NCBI GenBank assembly: GCA_963978895.1
Contig: OZ022241.1
Span: forward strand, 23,945,573-24,009,572
Origin: Erpobdella octoculata
Lineage: Eukaryota > Annelida > Clitellata > Hirudinida > Erpobdellidae
Length of the DNA: 64,000 nt
Reading direction: 5' to 3'
Shown: positions 1-9,550 of the stretch, piece after piece
Layout: each line of letters opens with the position of its first letter
How positions within the stretch are numbered: the stretch's first letter is position 1
Notes under the pieces: generated by a model
Databases searched by the model: none
Told to the model about the DNA's origin: nothing
The model's input: only the letters and a program-made list of their open reading frames with translations
Translations under genes and position numbers: made by a program

Positions 1-1146
<1,146 letters not shown>

Positions 1147-1627
1147 TTGAATCATCTATATGTATCCCATTTGCACAGTCATGCGTTTATTTTAATTTTT
1201 CATATAAGTTTACTTTTATTTTAATTCATCACATGGTTTTATTTAAATTTTTCACCTTTTATTATTCTATTTCATACTTTTTTATTTCAATATACTGTCA
1301 CTAGATACCTATAGTTTAATTTCATTAATCTTCTAATAATTTTATGTGTTTTAATTTCTATTATTAGTATTATAGACTTCATTCAATTCGTCCTATCTAT
1401 TTATATTTTTTTATTTTATTTTATTAATAATAATTATTATTTAATTTATCTTTATACTTCTTTTCATTTATCAATTTTATAAGCTCTCGTAATTTACTTA
1501 TATCGTCATACTCTGGTTTTAAATACTTTAATTTAAATATTTATTTAATATAGGCACAACACTATTTCTATGTTGATGTTTACTATATATTCTTTAGCTG
1601 TTTACGTAATACGACATTTTAGGTTAC
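1147..1627 (+). other. PLE 3' untranslated region, no gene
   Basis: Very AT-rich sequence with runs of TTTTATTT and ATTATT between the PLE tail and the ribozyme. It has the same composition and position as the untranslated region of the near-complete copy (6144-6450). No reading frame is supported. Confidence 0.5.
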
Positions 1628-1668
1628 GGACTTGAAGATGACTGTAGTCGAAACTGGCCAGTCAGTCC
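1628..1668 (+). ncRNA. Decayed hammerhead ribozyme (PLE copy 1)
   Basis: Stem I can form from GGACT (1628-1632) and AGTCC (1664-1668), stem II from GACT/AGTC, and stem III from ACTGG/CCAGT followed by cleavage C. The conserved core normally reads CUGANGA, but here only TGAAGA follows stem I, so the invariant C3 is missing by an apparent one-base loss. Self-cleavage is therefore unlikely. Confidence 0.55.
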
Positions 1669-1704
1669 TAATTATTATTATTTGTATTATATAAATTTTT
1701 TAAA

Positions 1705-1831
1705 ATGGACTCTAGTTTACGTCGTAAAATTAAATATTTCGAACAGTTTATTAAAAAAGTCATTAATGCAAAGTGGTCGTTTGTTTTTAACGGAGTGTGT
1801 TTACGAGAGGGGATTTTGCCAAAGTATATTA

Positions 1832-1833
<2 letters not shown>
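1705..1833 (+). pseudogene. PLE ORF N-terminal fragment
   Basis: Translation from ATG 1705 gives a short basic segment containing INAKWSFVFNGVCLREG and then ILPKYI. It matches the PLE N-terminal motif AKW-x3-FN-x2-CL-x-E seen in the near-complete copy around 3210-3260. The coding sequence is cut off by the TA tract at 1834. Confidence 0.6.

Positions 1834-1903
<70 letters not shown>
1834..1903. repeat. (TA)n microsatellite
   Basis: TA repeat with a single AAA interruption near 1871. It is the left half of a tract split by the MITE that follows. Confidence 0.9.
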
Positions 1904-1905
<2 letters not shown>

Positions 1906-2276
1906 CTTGGACAACAGAAAGTCCGATTAAACAATTAACCTCAAAAAGAAGGCTAATAAAAAACTAGTAAAAATTCAGCTTAAAGTTGAAACCGATTGTC
2001 AGACTCTGCGATATATATATTAAAGTAATGACAAAAAATTTTTTTTTGTAACGAAACTGAAATCACTTACATTCGAGGAACAATTGTATGCAGATGACAG
2101 TAACAACATCAAATTTTAAAAAGATTGAAAAAAGTTCCCCCACCTCTTTATTTTTTGTTCTTCTCCCATCGCAGAGTCTGACAATCGGTTTCAATTTTAA
2201 GCCGAATTTTTACTAGTTTTTTATTAGCCTGCTTTTTGAGGTTAATCGTTTAATCGGACTTTCTGTTGTCCAAGGG
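1904..2276. mobile_element. MITE with ~110-bp terminal inverted repeats, inserted in a TA tract
   Basis: The left arm (1904 to about 2011) and the right arm (about 2165-2276) are inverted copies with only a few mismatches, starting CCCTTGGACAACAGAAAGTC on both ends. The roughly 150-bp centre has no coding capacity. The element lies inside (TA)n, so a TA target-site duplication is likely but cannot be separated from the tract. TA targeting fits Tc1/mariner-like or related cut-and-paste DNA transposases, but no transposase is present. A related single end lies at 8712-8758. Confidence 0.75.
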
Positions 2277-2278
2277 TG

Positions 2279-2349
<71 letters not shown>
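2277..2349. repeat. (TA)n microsatellite
   Basis: Right half of the TA tract split by the MITE, with one TG interruption near 2306. Confidence 0.9.
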
Positions 2350-2351
<2 letters not shown>

Positions 2352-2602
2352 TAATAATGTAAGATGGCATAAGATTTTCTTTAAGACAAGCTCGATTAAA
2401 AATAAGTCTCCATTTAGCCGCTATGAGTTTTATAGATACTTTCTCAATATTTCGGAACAACGTTTTTTGTTTACTGCAACACGTATTAAGAAAAGTATTA
2501 ACATTTAAAACCTTCTTTATTTCAGACTTACGGGCCGTTTCGGCTTTCGCCATCTTCAGAGTCTGTAAATACAATCGCGTAAAAGGAGGCAAAAGATAAG
2601 TA
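2350..2602 (-). mobile_element. PLE copy 2: inverted 5' end (ribozyme + N-terminus)
   Basis: On the minus strand this matches, almost base for base, the 5' end of the near-complete PLE (about 3019-3275). It includes the hammerhead (2565-2523) and the N-terminal codons up to CLKENLMPSYIIN, after which the TA tract takes over. At 2600-2603 it is fused head-on to a plus-strand PLE tail. Inverted, truncated copies next to a direct copy are a known habit of Penelope elements. Confidence 0.8.
2523..2565 (-). ncRNA. Hammerhead ribozyme (PLE copy 2)
   Basis: Identical in design to the one at 3063-3105: stem I CAGACT/AGTCTG, core CTGAAGA, stem II GGC-GAAA-GCC, core GAAA, stem III ACGG/CCGT and cleavage site GTA. 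Confidence 0.75.
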
Positions 2603-3020
2603 AGATCAACCTGTTAGTCCTGATGATACCGCGCGCACCTGTGTCGAAGAAGAATGTCGGATTGATGACAATTGTTCGTACTCATCCAGTTCCTTCCTCC
2701 ATTTACTTTCAAACGAGAACATCACTGTTCGACGAAAGCGGAGATATTCTTGATTTTATTTATTTAAGTATCTTATGTAATTTCGACTTAATTTAATCAT
2801 TTATTATCATAATACTTGCTTTTATTATTATTATTACTGCTACTATTATTTTATTTTTTAATTAAACGTTTTTAATTATACCTATTTTATCCTCATAACT
2901 CCAGTTTATTTTATGCACGGTAATTTAATTACAGTGTCTAAATTTGATTATTTTTATTAATATCCTTCTATTAAGATAATTCCTTGAGGATATTAGTTTA
3001 TTTGTATATTTAGTTATTAC

Positions 3021-4895
3021 ATGTTTTCTTATCTTTTGCCTCCTTTTACGCAATTGTATTTACAGACTCTGAAGATGGCGAAAGCCGAAACGGCCCGTAA
3101 GTCTGAAATAAAGAAGGTTTTAAATGTTAATACTTTTCTTAATACGTGTTGCAGTAAACAAAAAACGTTGTTCCGAAATATTGAGAAAGTATCTATAAAA
3201 CTCATAGCGGCTAAATGGAGACTTATTTTTAATCGAGCTTGTCTTAAAGAAAATCTTATGCCATTTTACATTATTAATAAAAACCGATCGAAAATGGCAA
3301 AACAATTAACTCCGTTTAATGCTAGAAACATGCGCATACAGTTAACGGAGGAGTGTACTTCTGCCGAATGTACATTCCGAGAACTTAATTTGAGTTATGA
3401 AAAGTTATTGAATGACGTTTCTTCTGTATGTTGTGACCAAGAAGCTTCACAATCTTTTCTTCAATTTACACAAGAACAATTTATCAAATTGGAACGAGTT
3501 AGACGAAGTATTATTACCAAGAAACTCAGTAAATTATACTCCGGTTCGTTTCTACTGAAGGATTTTACTGATTGTTTTATAAACCTCTCTTCATATACTC
3601 CTTCTCCCGTCGAACGTGATTTTTTAAATCTTGGATTTAACTTTCATATCTGCAAAAAGTACGATCAAACAAACAAAAAAACAGAGCTGGAAATTCTCTT
3701 TGAAAAACTCCATTCATTGCGAGAAGTTGGACTGATTATGTTCGATGATTCTTTAAGAATCGAGTTGCTACGCGAGGGACAAATTAACAGGTATCGTCCA
3801 TTTCATTCTAGTATTCCAACCCATCTCAGACACGCGGCTAAATCATTACGATCTAATCCTAATATAGTATTACTCAAGGCTGATAAAATTCAAAGCTATG
3901 TTATTATGAACAACTCTGAATATCTGATGAAACTAAATGAACTAGTTGCTGATACAAATAAATTTCTGAAAATTACAAAAGATCCAACTTTTGCAATTAA
4001 ACAAAGAGTTAATGTTTTAATTCAAAAATTGAATAATTGTCTCGACGAAGATAAAATGTCTATTTTAATAGGAGATTTTGCACCTGGTTACTTATACGGT
4101 ATGGTGAAAACTCACAAAGCTGGTAATCCTTTACGTCCAATAATCTCTCAATGCCCTACTCCTACATATCATTTAGCTAAATATATCAACAAGATAATTT
4201 TTCCATTTTGTCCTAATCAATATAGTCTAAAATCGTCTCTGGATTTTGTTGACTTGGTTCATGGTTGCAAGAATAAAAGAATTTGTGCATCTTTAGATGT
4301 TGAAAGTTTATTTACTAATGTACCTGTTCAAGAGACAATTTCAATTATCTGCCGTTACGTGTATAATCATTCAACGTTGCCTCCTCCAAGAATTCCTGAA
4401 GAGCTTTTGAAACAAATTTTGACTATCTGTACTTCAGAATCACCATTTCGACATCCTAATAATAATTTATACCTCCAAGTCGACGGTGTCGCCATGGGGT
4501 CTCCACTCGGACCTACATTCGCCAATTTTTATATGGGAAATTTAGAGACAACTGTTCTGTTAAATTTCAATCCCAAACCATTATTATACGCTAGATATGT
4601 CGACGATATTTTTCTTCTTGTGGAAAATGAGTCTGATTTGTTTAAGTTGAGGGATAGTTTTGAAGAAAAATCCGTTCTACATTTTACTGTTGATTTGAAT
4701 CATCAAAATAAACAACAAGTACATTTCTTAGATACTCTTATTACTTCCACCAAGAGCGGACTCAAAACTAAAGTCTACATTAAACCAACCAATAATGGTG
4801 TCTGTCTAAATGGTGATAGCGAGTGTCCCGACAGATACAAGGCTAGTGTCATCAATAGTTATTTATTACGGGCATACAGATTTTCTGAGAATTGA
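3021..4895 (+). CDS. Penelope-like reverse transcriptase (5' part of split RT-EN ORF)
   Basis: 624 codons in an open frame. An internal ATG at 3075 inside the hammerhead is a plausible true start. The N-terminus has the family motif [17 protein letters not shown] motifs follow in order: GNPLRPIISQCPTPTYHLAK, RICASLDVESLFTNVP (near residue 423, catalytic Asp), DGVAMGSPLGPTFANFYMG and YARYVDDIFLL (near residue 525, the catalytic YxDD box), then thumb and linker to AYRFSEN. The frame ends in TGA at 4893-4895, where the paralogue at 35897 has Trp (AENWIEF versus SEN-stop-MEF). I read this as a Trp-to-stop mutation splitting one roughly 1040-codon RT-endonuclease protein. Expected role: target-primed reverse transcription of PLE RNA. 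Confidence 0.88.
   Translation: MFSYLLPPFTQLYLQTLKMAKAETARKSEIKKVLNVNTFLNTCCSKQKTLFRNIEKVSIKLIAAKWRLIFNRACLKENLMPFYIINKNRSKMAKQLTPFNARNMRIQLTEECTSAECTFRELNLSYEKLLNDVSSVCCDQEASQSFLQFTQEQFIKLERVRRSIITKKLSKLYSGSFLLKDFTDCFINLSSYTPSPVERDFLNLGFNFHICKKYDQTNKKTELEILFEKLHSLREVGLIMFDDSLRIELLREGQINRYRPFHSSIPTHLRHAAKSLRSNPNIVLLKADKIQSYVIMNNSEYLMKLNELVADTNKFLKITKDPTFAIKQRVNVLIQKLNNCLDEDKMSILIGDFAPGYLYGMVKTHKAGNPLRPIISQCPTPTYHLAKYINKIIFPFCPNQYSLKSSLDFVDLVHGCKNKRICASLDVESLFTNVPVQETISIICRYVYNHSTLPPPRIPEELLKQILTICTSESPFRHPNNNLYLQVDGVAMGSPLGPTFANFYMGNLETTVLLNFNPKPLLYARYVDDIFLLVENESDLFKLRDSFEEKSVLHFTVDLNHQNKQQVHFLDTLITSTKSGLKTKVYIKPTNNGVCLNGDSECPDRYKASVINSYLLRAYRFSEN
3063..3105 (+). ncRNA. Hammerhead ribozyme overlapping the PLE ORF start
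   Basis: Stem I pairs CAGACT (3063-3068) with AGTCTG (3100-3105), six perfect pairs. The core CTGAAGA is followed by stem II GGC-GAAA-GCC, then GAAA, a very short stem III (ACGG-C-CCGT) and cleavage after A (GTA) at 3099. All invariant hammerhead positions are present. PLEs from many animals are known to carry hammerheads with short stem III that may act as dimers. The ATG at 3075-3077, start of [11 protein letters not shown], lies inside the ribozyme. Confidence 0.8.
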
Positions 4896-6143
4896 ATGGA
4901 GTTCAACATCGAAGTCGAAAGGATTAAAAAAGTTCTTATCAACAATAACTTTTCTAATACCGTTGTCGACAACGCCATCAATAGTTTTGTTACTAAGATG
5001 GTTACCAAAGAATCCTCTACACAGAAGGTAAAAGAGGACAACATCAAACTAATAACCTTGTTCTATAGAAATCAGATGCATTCCGATTATAAATTGGACG
5101 AATCTGTTTTACGTAGAATTATCAGTAAAGAAGTTTCTGTTATACATCCTAATAATAACGTGTTGAAGTTATATATTTACTATAAAAACCTCAAACTTTT
5201 TAACCTTGTAATTACCAACAATAGAACCCGGAAAAAAGATGATATCCTACAGCAAACCAACTTGGTATACCAATTTAAATGTCCGTTGCCACACAGTAAG
5301 GTGGAACAATATATTGGTCATACCAGAACTAAACTGTCTCGTAGGTTAACAATGCATCTGCAATCCGGCAGTATTCGACAGCATTTTGAAACAATACATC
5401 ATCGAAAACTCACACGTGAAGTTCTCGTTGCTAATTCAAATATTGTTGTTAAAGAATACGATCCTCTTCGACTTAAAATAAAAGAAGCTCTTTATATTCA
5501 GAAACTCTGCCCTTCAATTAATAAACAATTTGAAAAGTTTTCTACAACTCTTAGATTATTTGGATTCACTGAGGACATTGCTTCACGACCGAATTTTGAA
5601 AAGAGTAACAATGTTTTGACTGCTTCTGACAATGTTGACACTTCGATTAACGGAAGTAGCATGGGTCCTATTGATCTTTCAAATGGTCATCTTCTCGATA
5701 CCTTTTCTAATGCGACTCTTGATGTTTCTAATGTTAATGAATTCCACGACATCGGTAACTGCTGCTCTGTTGATCTGGTTCAATCACTTGATAATCTTCT
5801 TGAGACTGATTCACCTGATGAGTTTCAGCTTAATCATAAGTGTGATATGTATAAAACAAACAGTCCTGACGTTTTGGACGCATGCTCCTTTTCGCAATAT
5901 TTCGATACCACGCAAGATCCGTCATCTAAAGATACTTTAGAAAATATCCTCACAGAAAGTCCTTGTTCCTTCACAACCGTTGTTGATGACTTGGATCAAC
6001 CTGTTAGTCCTGATGATACCGCGCGCACCTGTGTCGAAGAAGAATGTCCGATTGATGACAATTGTTCGTACTCATCCAGTTCCTTCCTCCATTTACTTTC
6101 AAACGAGAACATCACTGTTCGACGAAAGCAGAGATATTCTTGA
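4896..6143 (+). CDS. PLE GIY-YIG-type endonuclease (3' part of split ORF)
   Basis: 415 codons starting at ATG immediately after the TGA that ends the RT part, in the same frame. The endonuclease core is NLVYQFKCPLP at about residues 122-132 (the GIY-like strand), QYIGHTRTKLSRRLTMH at about 138-154 (YIG plus conserved Arg and His) and IKEALYIQKLCPSINKQ (conserved Glu and Asn), the usual PLE endonuclease layout. A low-complexity acidic, serine-rich tail of about 200 residues follows and ends NENITVRRKQRYS, the conserved basic tail of these PLEs. If the TGA is not bypassed this part would need its own start. Expected role: nicking AT-rich target DNA for integration. Confidence 0.85.
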   Translation: MEFNIEVERIKKVLINNNFSNTVVDNAINSFVTKMVTKESSTQKVKEDNIKLITLFYRNQMHSDYKLDESVLRRIISKEVSVIHPNNNVLKLYIYYKNLKLFNLVITNNRTRKKDDILQQTNLVYQFKCPLPHSKVEQYIGHTRTKLSRRLTMHLQSGSIRQHFETIHHRKLTREVLVANSNIVVKEYDPLRLKIKEALYIQKLCPSINKQFEKFSTTLRLFGFTEDIASRPNFEKSNNVLTASDNVDTSINGSSMGPIDLSNGHLLDTFSNATLDVSNVNEFHDIGNCCSVDLVQSLDNLLETDSPDEFQLNHKCDMYKTNSPDVLDACSFSQYFDTTQDPSSKDTLENILTESPCSFTTVVDDLDQPVSPDDTARTCVEEECPIDDNCSYSSSSFLHLLSNENITVRRKQRYS

Positions 6144-6452
6144 TTTTATTTATTTAAGTATCTTATGTAATTTCGACTTAATTTAATCATTTATTATCAT
6201 AATACTTGCTTTTATTATTATTATTACTGCTACTATTATTTTATCCTTTAATTAAACGTTTTTAATTATACATATTTTATCCTCATAACTCCAGTTTATT
6301 TTATGCACGTTAATTTAATTACAGTGTCTAAATTTGATTATTTTTATTAATATCCTTCTATTAAGATAATTCCTTGAGGATATTAGTTTATTTGTATATT
6401 TAGTTATTACATGTTTTCTTATCTTTTGCCTCCTTTTACGCGATTGTATTTA
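6144..6452 (+). other. PLE UTR / right pseudo-LTR, no gene
   Basis: AT-rich untranslated region repeating 2753-3062 with very few differences. No separate gene. Confidence 0.7.
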
Positions 6453-6464
6453 CAGACTCTGAAG

Positions 6465-6874
<410 letters not shown>

Positions 6875-7012
6875 TTGAGACATGCTCTAAGAAATACAAC
6901 TTGCCATTTGGCAGAAACAACTTTTCGAGCCAAATTCTCGACTTTTCAGTATAAAACTCGCTGTTCGAGACCACAATTAGTCAAAAACTTTTTCGTTAAA
7001 CTTTCATTGTCA

Positions 7013-7054
7013 GACCGACGGACCGTTTCAGCTATGTCAGCCATCATCAGGGTC
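7013..7054 (-). ncRNA. Hammerhead ribozyme (PLE copy 4)
   Basis: Minus strand: stem I GACC/GGTC, core CTGATGA, stem II GGCT/AGCT with loop GACAT, core GAAA, stem III ACGG-T-CCGT, cleavage site GTC. The whole consensus core is present. The ORF start codon (ATGGCTGACATAGCTGAAAC) lies inside it, as in copy 3. Confidence 0.75.
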
Positions 7055-7271
7055 AAAAGTAAAACGAGAAAAGTAAACAAACGGAAAGAACCGAAATTAT
7101 CAAAGAATTAACACACCAACAATTGAGTAAACACTCCACCTGTCAAATCAAAAGAATACGATGCTCAACAAAAAGAACATAAGTAAAACAAAATTCCACA
7201 GTGTTTAAAACCGGAATCATAAACTAATGAAATCACAGAGACTATAACATTTATACTATATGAATACACCA

Positions 7272-7769
7272 TCAATTTTTGCGCTTTCGCTGTGTTATAT
7301 TAGAAGAGACCAGATTTTCCTCGGATACATTACAATGAGATTCGTCAGGAGCAGCCTCAACAGCCACAGTATTTGTGTCAGAGGACGAGTTAGAAGTATC
7401 TTCATTTATGTTATCCTCGTCGTTAAAAGGAATACATTGTTTATTGATTGCAGGTCTCGTTGATAAGATATAGAGAGCCTCTTTAATTTTCAGCCGGAAA
7501 GAGTCGGATTCATTTGTTAAAATCGAAACACCTTCAAGTTCTTTGCGTGTTAGCTTTTTCAAATGAATACATTCATAATGATTAAGAATACTCCCGAACT
7601 CGAGATGCATCGTGAGTCTCCTTGACAACGTAGTGGTAGTGTGACCAATGTATGTATCCGCCTTACAATGTGGAATTAAACAATTGAAATGGTACATCAC
7701 GTGACTTTTTTGCAACGGGTCAGTGATACTTGTTACATCATTCTTGATGACCAAATTGGAAAGTTTCAA
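7272..7769 (-). pseudogene. PLE GIY-YIG endonuclease C-terminal fragment
   Basis: 165 open codons on the minus strand: VMYHFNCLIPHCKADTYIGH then TTTTLSRRLTMH, RLKIKEALYILSTRPAINKQ, and an ending SSNITQRKRKN. These match the GIY-like strand, YIG-Arg segment, Glu/Asn segment and basic tail of the near-complete PLE. The acidic tail between endonuclease and terminus is much shorter than in copy 3. The frame is lost upstream, so this is a fragment of an old copy. Confidence 0.75.
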
Positions 7770-8287
7770 GTTTTTGTTATAAATATATAAGCCCAGTTTA
7801 TTCCTGACGGGGTCTATAACAGAAACTTCCTTTTTTTATTATTTTCTTTATAATACTTTCATCCATTCTGTAATTGATATTCATTTTATTTTTGTAGAAC
7901 ACGGGGAACTCCTGGCGTACATCACGACCCTTGTCAGCGTCAGACCCAGCCGAACTCACAGATGTTTTCATTTTGGTTACAAAATTGTTAATAAAACCGT
8001 CAAAAAGCTATTAGAATAATTGTTGTTAACCAAGAGATAATTAGACAAACAGGATTATCAAATGTATGCGTCTTTCTCATTCCATAAAAATATCCAGTAC
8101 CAAACTCACTTATCAACTTAGATAGCTTTTCTTCTGAATCGAAAGAGTTAACTTGAAAAAACAATTTATTAACTTACTGTTTCAGACTATTGGTGGAATC
8201 TTCTGTAATAAGTCTAAATTTTGTAGAATCAGAAATTATGCTATTCAGCTTTTGTATATAATCTGAGTAATTAATTACAAAATAACA

Positions 8288-8515
8288 CTAAATTTTATCG
8301 GCTCTGAGTACAACTATATCTTTATTATTGCGGGGAGATTTTGCTGCAAACTTTAAGCGATATGAAACAGAAGGTTTAACATTAGTGCTTCTGTTAATCA
8401 ATCCCTCGCGTAACAGCTCAACTTGTAGAGACTGGCCAAAGTCGATAATTCCACTACTTTTGTACGAGCATAATTTATGATACAGTCTCATCATGGCGGA
8501 CAACATGATGACCAA
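8288..8515 (-). pseudogene. PLE reverse transcriptase fragment
   Basis: Contains FGQSLQVELLREGLINR and KDIVVLRADKI, which align with the pre-RT segment of the near-complete PLE (FDDSLRIELLREGQINR and NIVLLKADKI). It belongs to PLE copy 4. Confidence 0.65.
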
Positions 8516-8711
8516 TTTGACGTACGATTCTATTTTCTACTTTTTAGTGCATAATAAGACTAGTTTTTAAAAAGTATATTTATTATTTTTTATATTATTT
8601 TTTAGACTGCTTTTAAGGACATTCCTGTCAGCTGTTTTCATTTGTTTTATGTTAGCTGCATAGATTTATTTTTTAATATTTAATTCTATATTTCTACTAG
8701 TCTTATATGAA

Positions 8712-8758
8712 CTTGCTTTGGGAGGTTACTCGTTTAATCGGACTGTCTGTTGTCGAAG
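8712..8758. repeat. Single end of the 1904-2276 MITE family
   Basis: The stretch GAGGTTACTCGTTTAATCGG and the following GTCTGTTGTC match the inner and outer part of the right arm of the MITE at 1904-2276. I find no matching left arm nearby, so this is a solo or truncated end. Confidence 0.55.
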
Positions 8759-9064
8759 GTTATATATCAATATATATAAAACTCAAATACCACTGACTGA
8801 CTGACTGACTGACTCATCACGAAATCGCAAAAACCACTGAACAGATTGTAATGAAATTTGGGACATATCTTTCTCTTGAGTCATAGGTGCTCACTAACAA
8901 AAGGTTTTTAAAAATTCGGCCTGGATCACCTTATTTCGAAGAATATACAATGCGTAATGTGTTAGTATTGAAACGCGTCGGGTGGGTAAAATGCAGACCG
9001 CGGACTTATTGATTAAATAAATGTTAACAAAAATATAGAAATTTTTTGTTATTTTATTTATTAA
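8759..9064. repeat. Unclassified repeat with (CTGA)n and no gene
   Basis: Starts with a short ATATA stretch, then five ACTG/CTGA units near 8791-8815. The following text (ATGAAATTTGGGACATATC) is of the kind often seen in interspersed invertebrate repeats. A loosely similar stretch occurs at 63105-63180. No coding potential. Confidence 0.4.
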
Positions 9065-9550
9065 CTAGCGGGGGCACCCGGCGTTGCCCGGGGTTTTTAG
9101 AGGTTTTTCTAATGTTTGTCTCTCTCGCTCCCGTTTCCTTCTCCGCTTTCCCGTTCCCGTCGCGTTCCCGGTCACTTTTCCGCTCCCGGTCGCTTTCCCG
9201 CTCTCGGTCGTTTTCCAGCTCATGGTCGCTTTCCCGCTCCCGGTTGCTTTCCCGTTCTCGGTCGCCTTCCTTTTCCCGCTCTATCTGTCGCTCTCAGTTG
9301 GCTTCCCATTCCCGTTTTCGCTTATTTATGAATGTATATGTATGTGTATATATATATGTGGATATAGTTCCCGCTCACTCACCCGCTCCGCTCATTTTGT
9401 GACGGATTTCAATTTTTTTTTCTCTATATTTGATTCCCCTTGACTCTCAAGGTTGTGTGAAAATTTCATTACGATCGGATGAATGGTGTAGCAATGCATA
9501 AAGGACATATATACACACATACAAACATTCATTTATATATATATACTAGC
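9065..9550 (+). mobile_element. Minisatellite retroposon family A, copy 1
   Basis: Starts CTAGCGGGGGCACCCGGCGT, then TTTTTAGAGGTTTTTC. It contains a GC-rich minisatellite with an 18-bp period (core CCGCTCCCGGTCGCTTTT, about 9165-9290), a short TA/TG region, and a 3' part with GTGTGAAAATTTCATTACGA and GGATGAATGGTGTAGC, finishing CATACAAACATTCATTTATA. The 3' text (fails-to-code, ATTTCATTACGATCGG type, ending in TA repeats) resembles the tails of RTE-like LINEs and their non-autonomous partners. The apparent Arg/Ser-rich or Pro/Phe-rich reading frames are by-products of the 18-bp repeat. Confidence 0.6.

Noticed and set aside
4893..4895. TGA as selenocysteine or as programmed recoding in the PLE
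   Set aside because: The paralogue has TGG (Trp) at this codon and I see no selenocysteine insertion hairpin. A simple nonsense change is enough.
7260..7463. 67-codon plus-strand ORF
   Set aside because: It is the antisense of the PLE endonuclease tail at 7272-7769.
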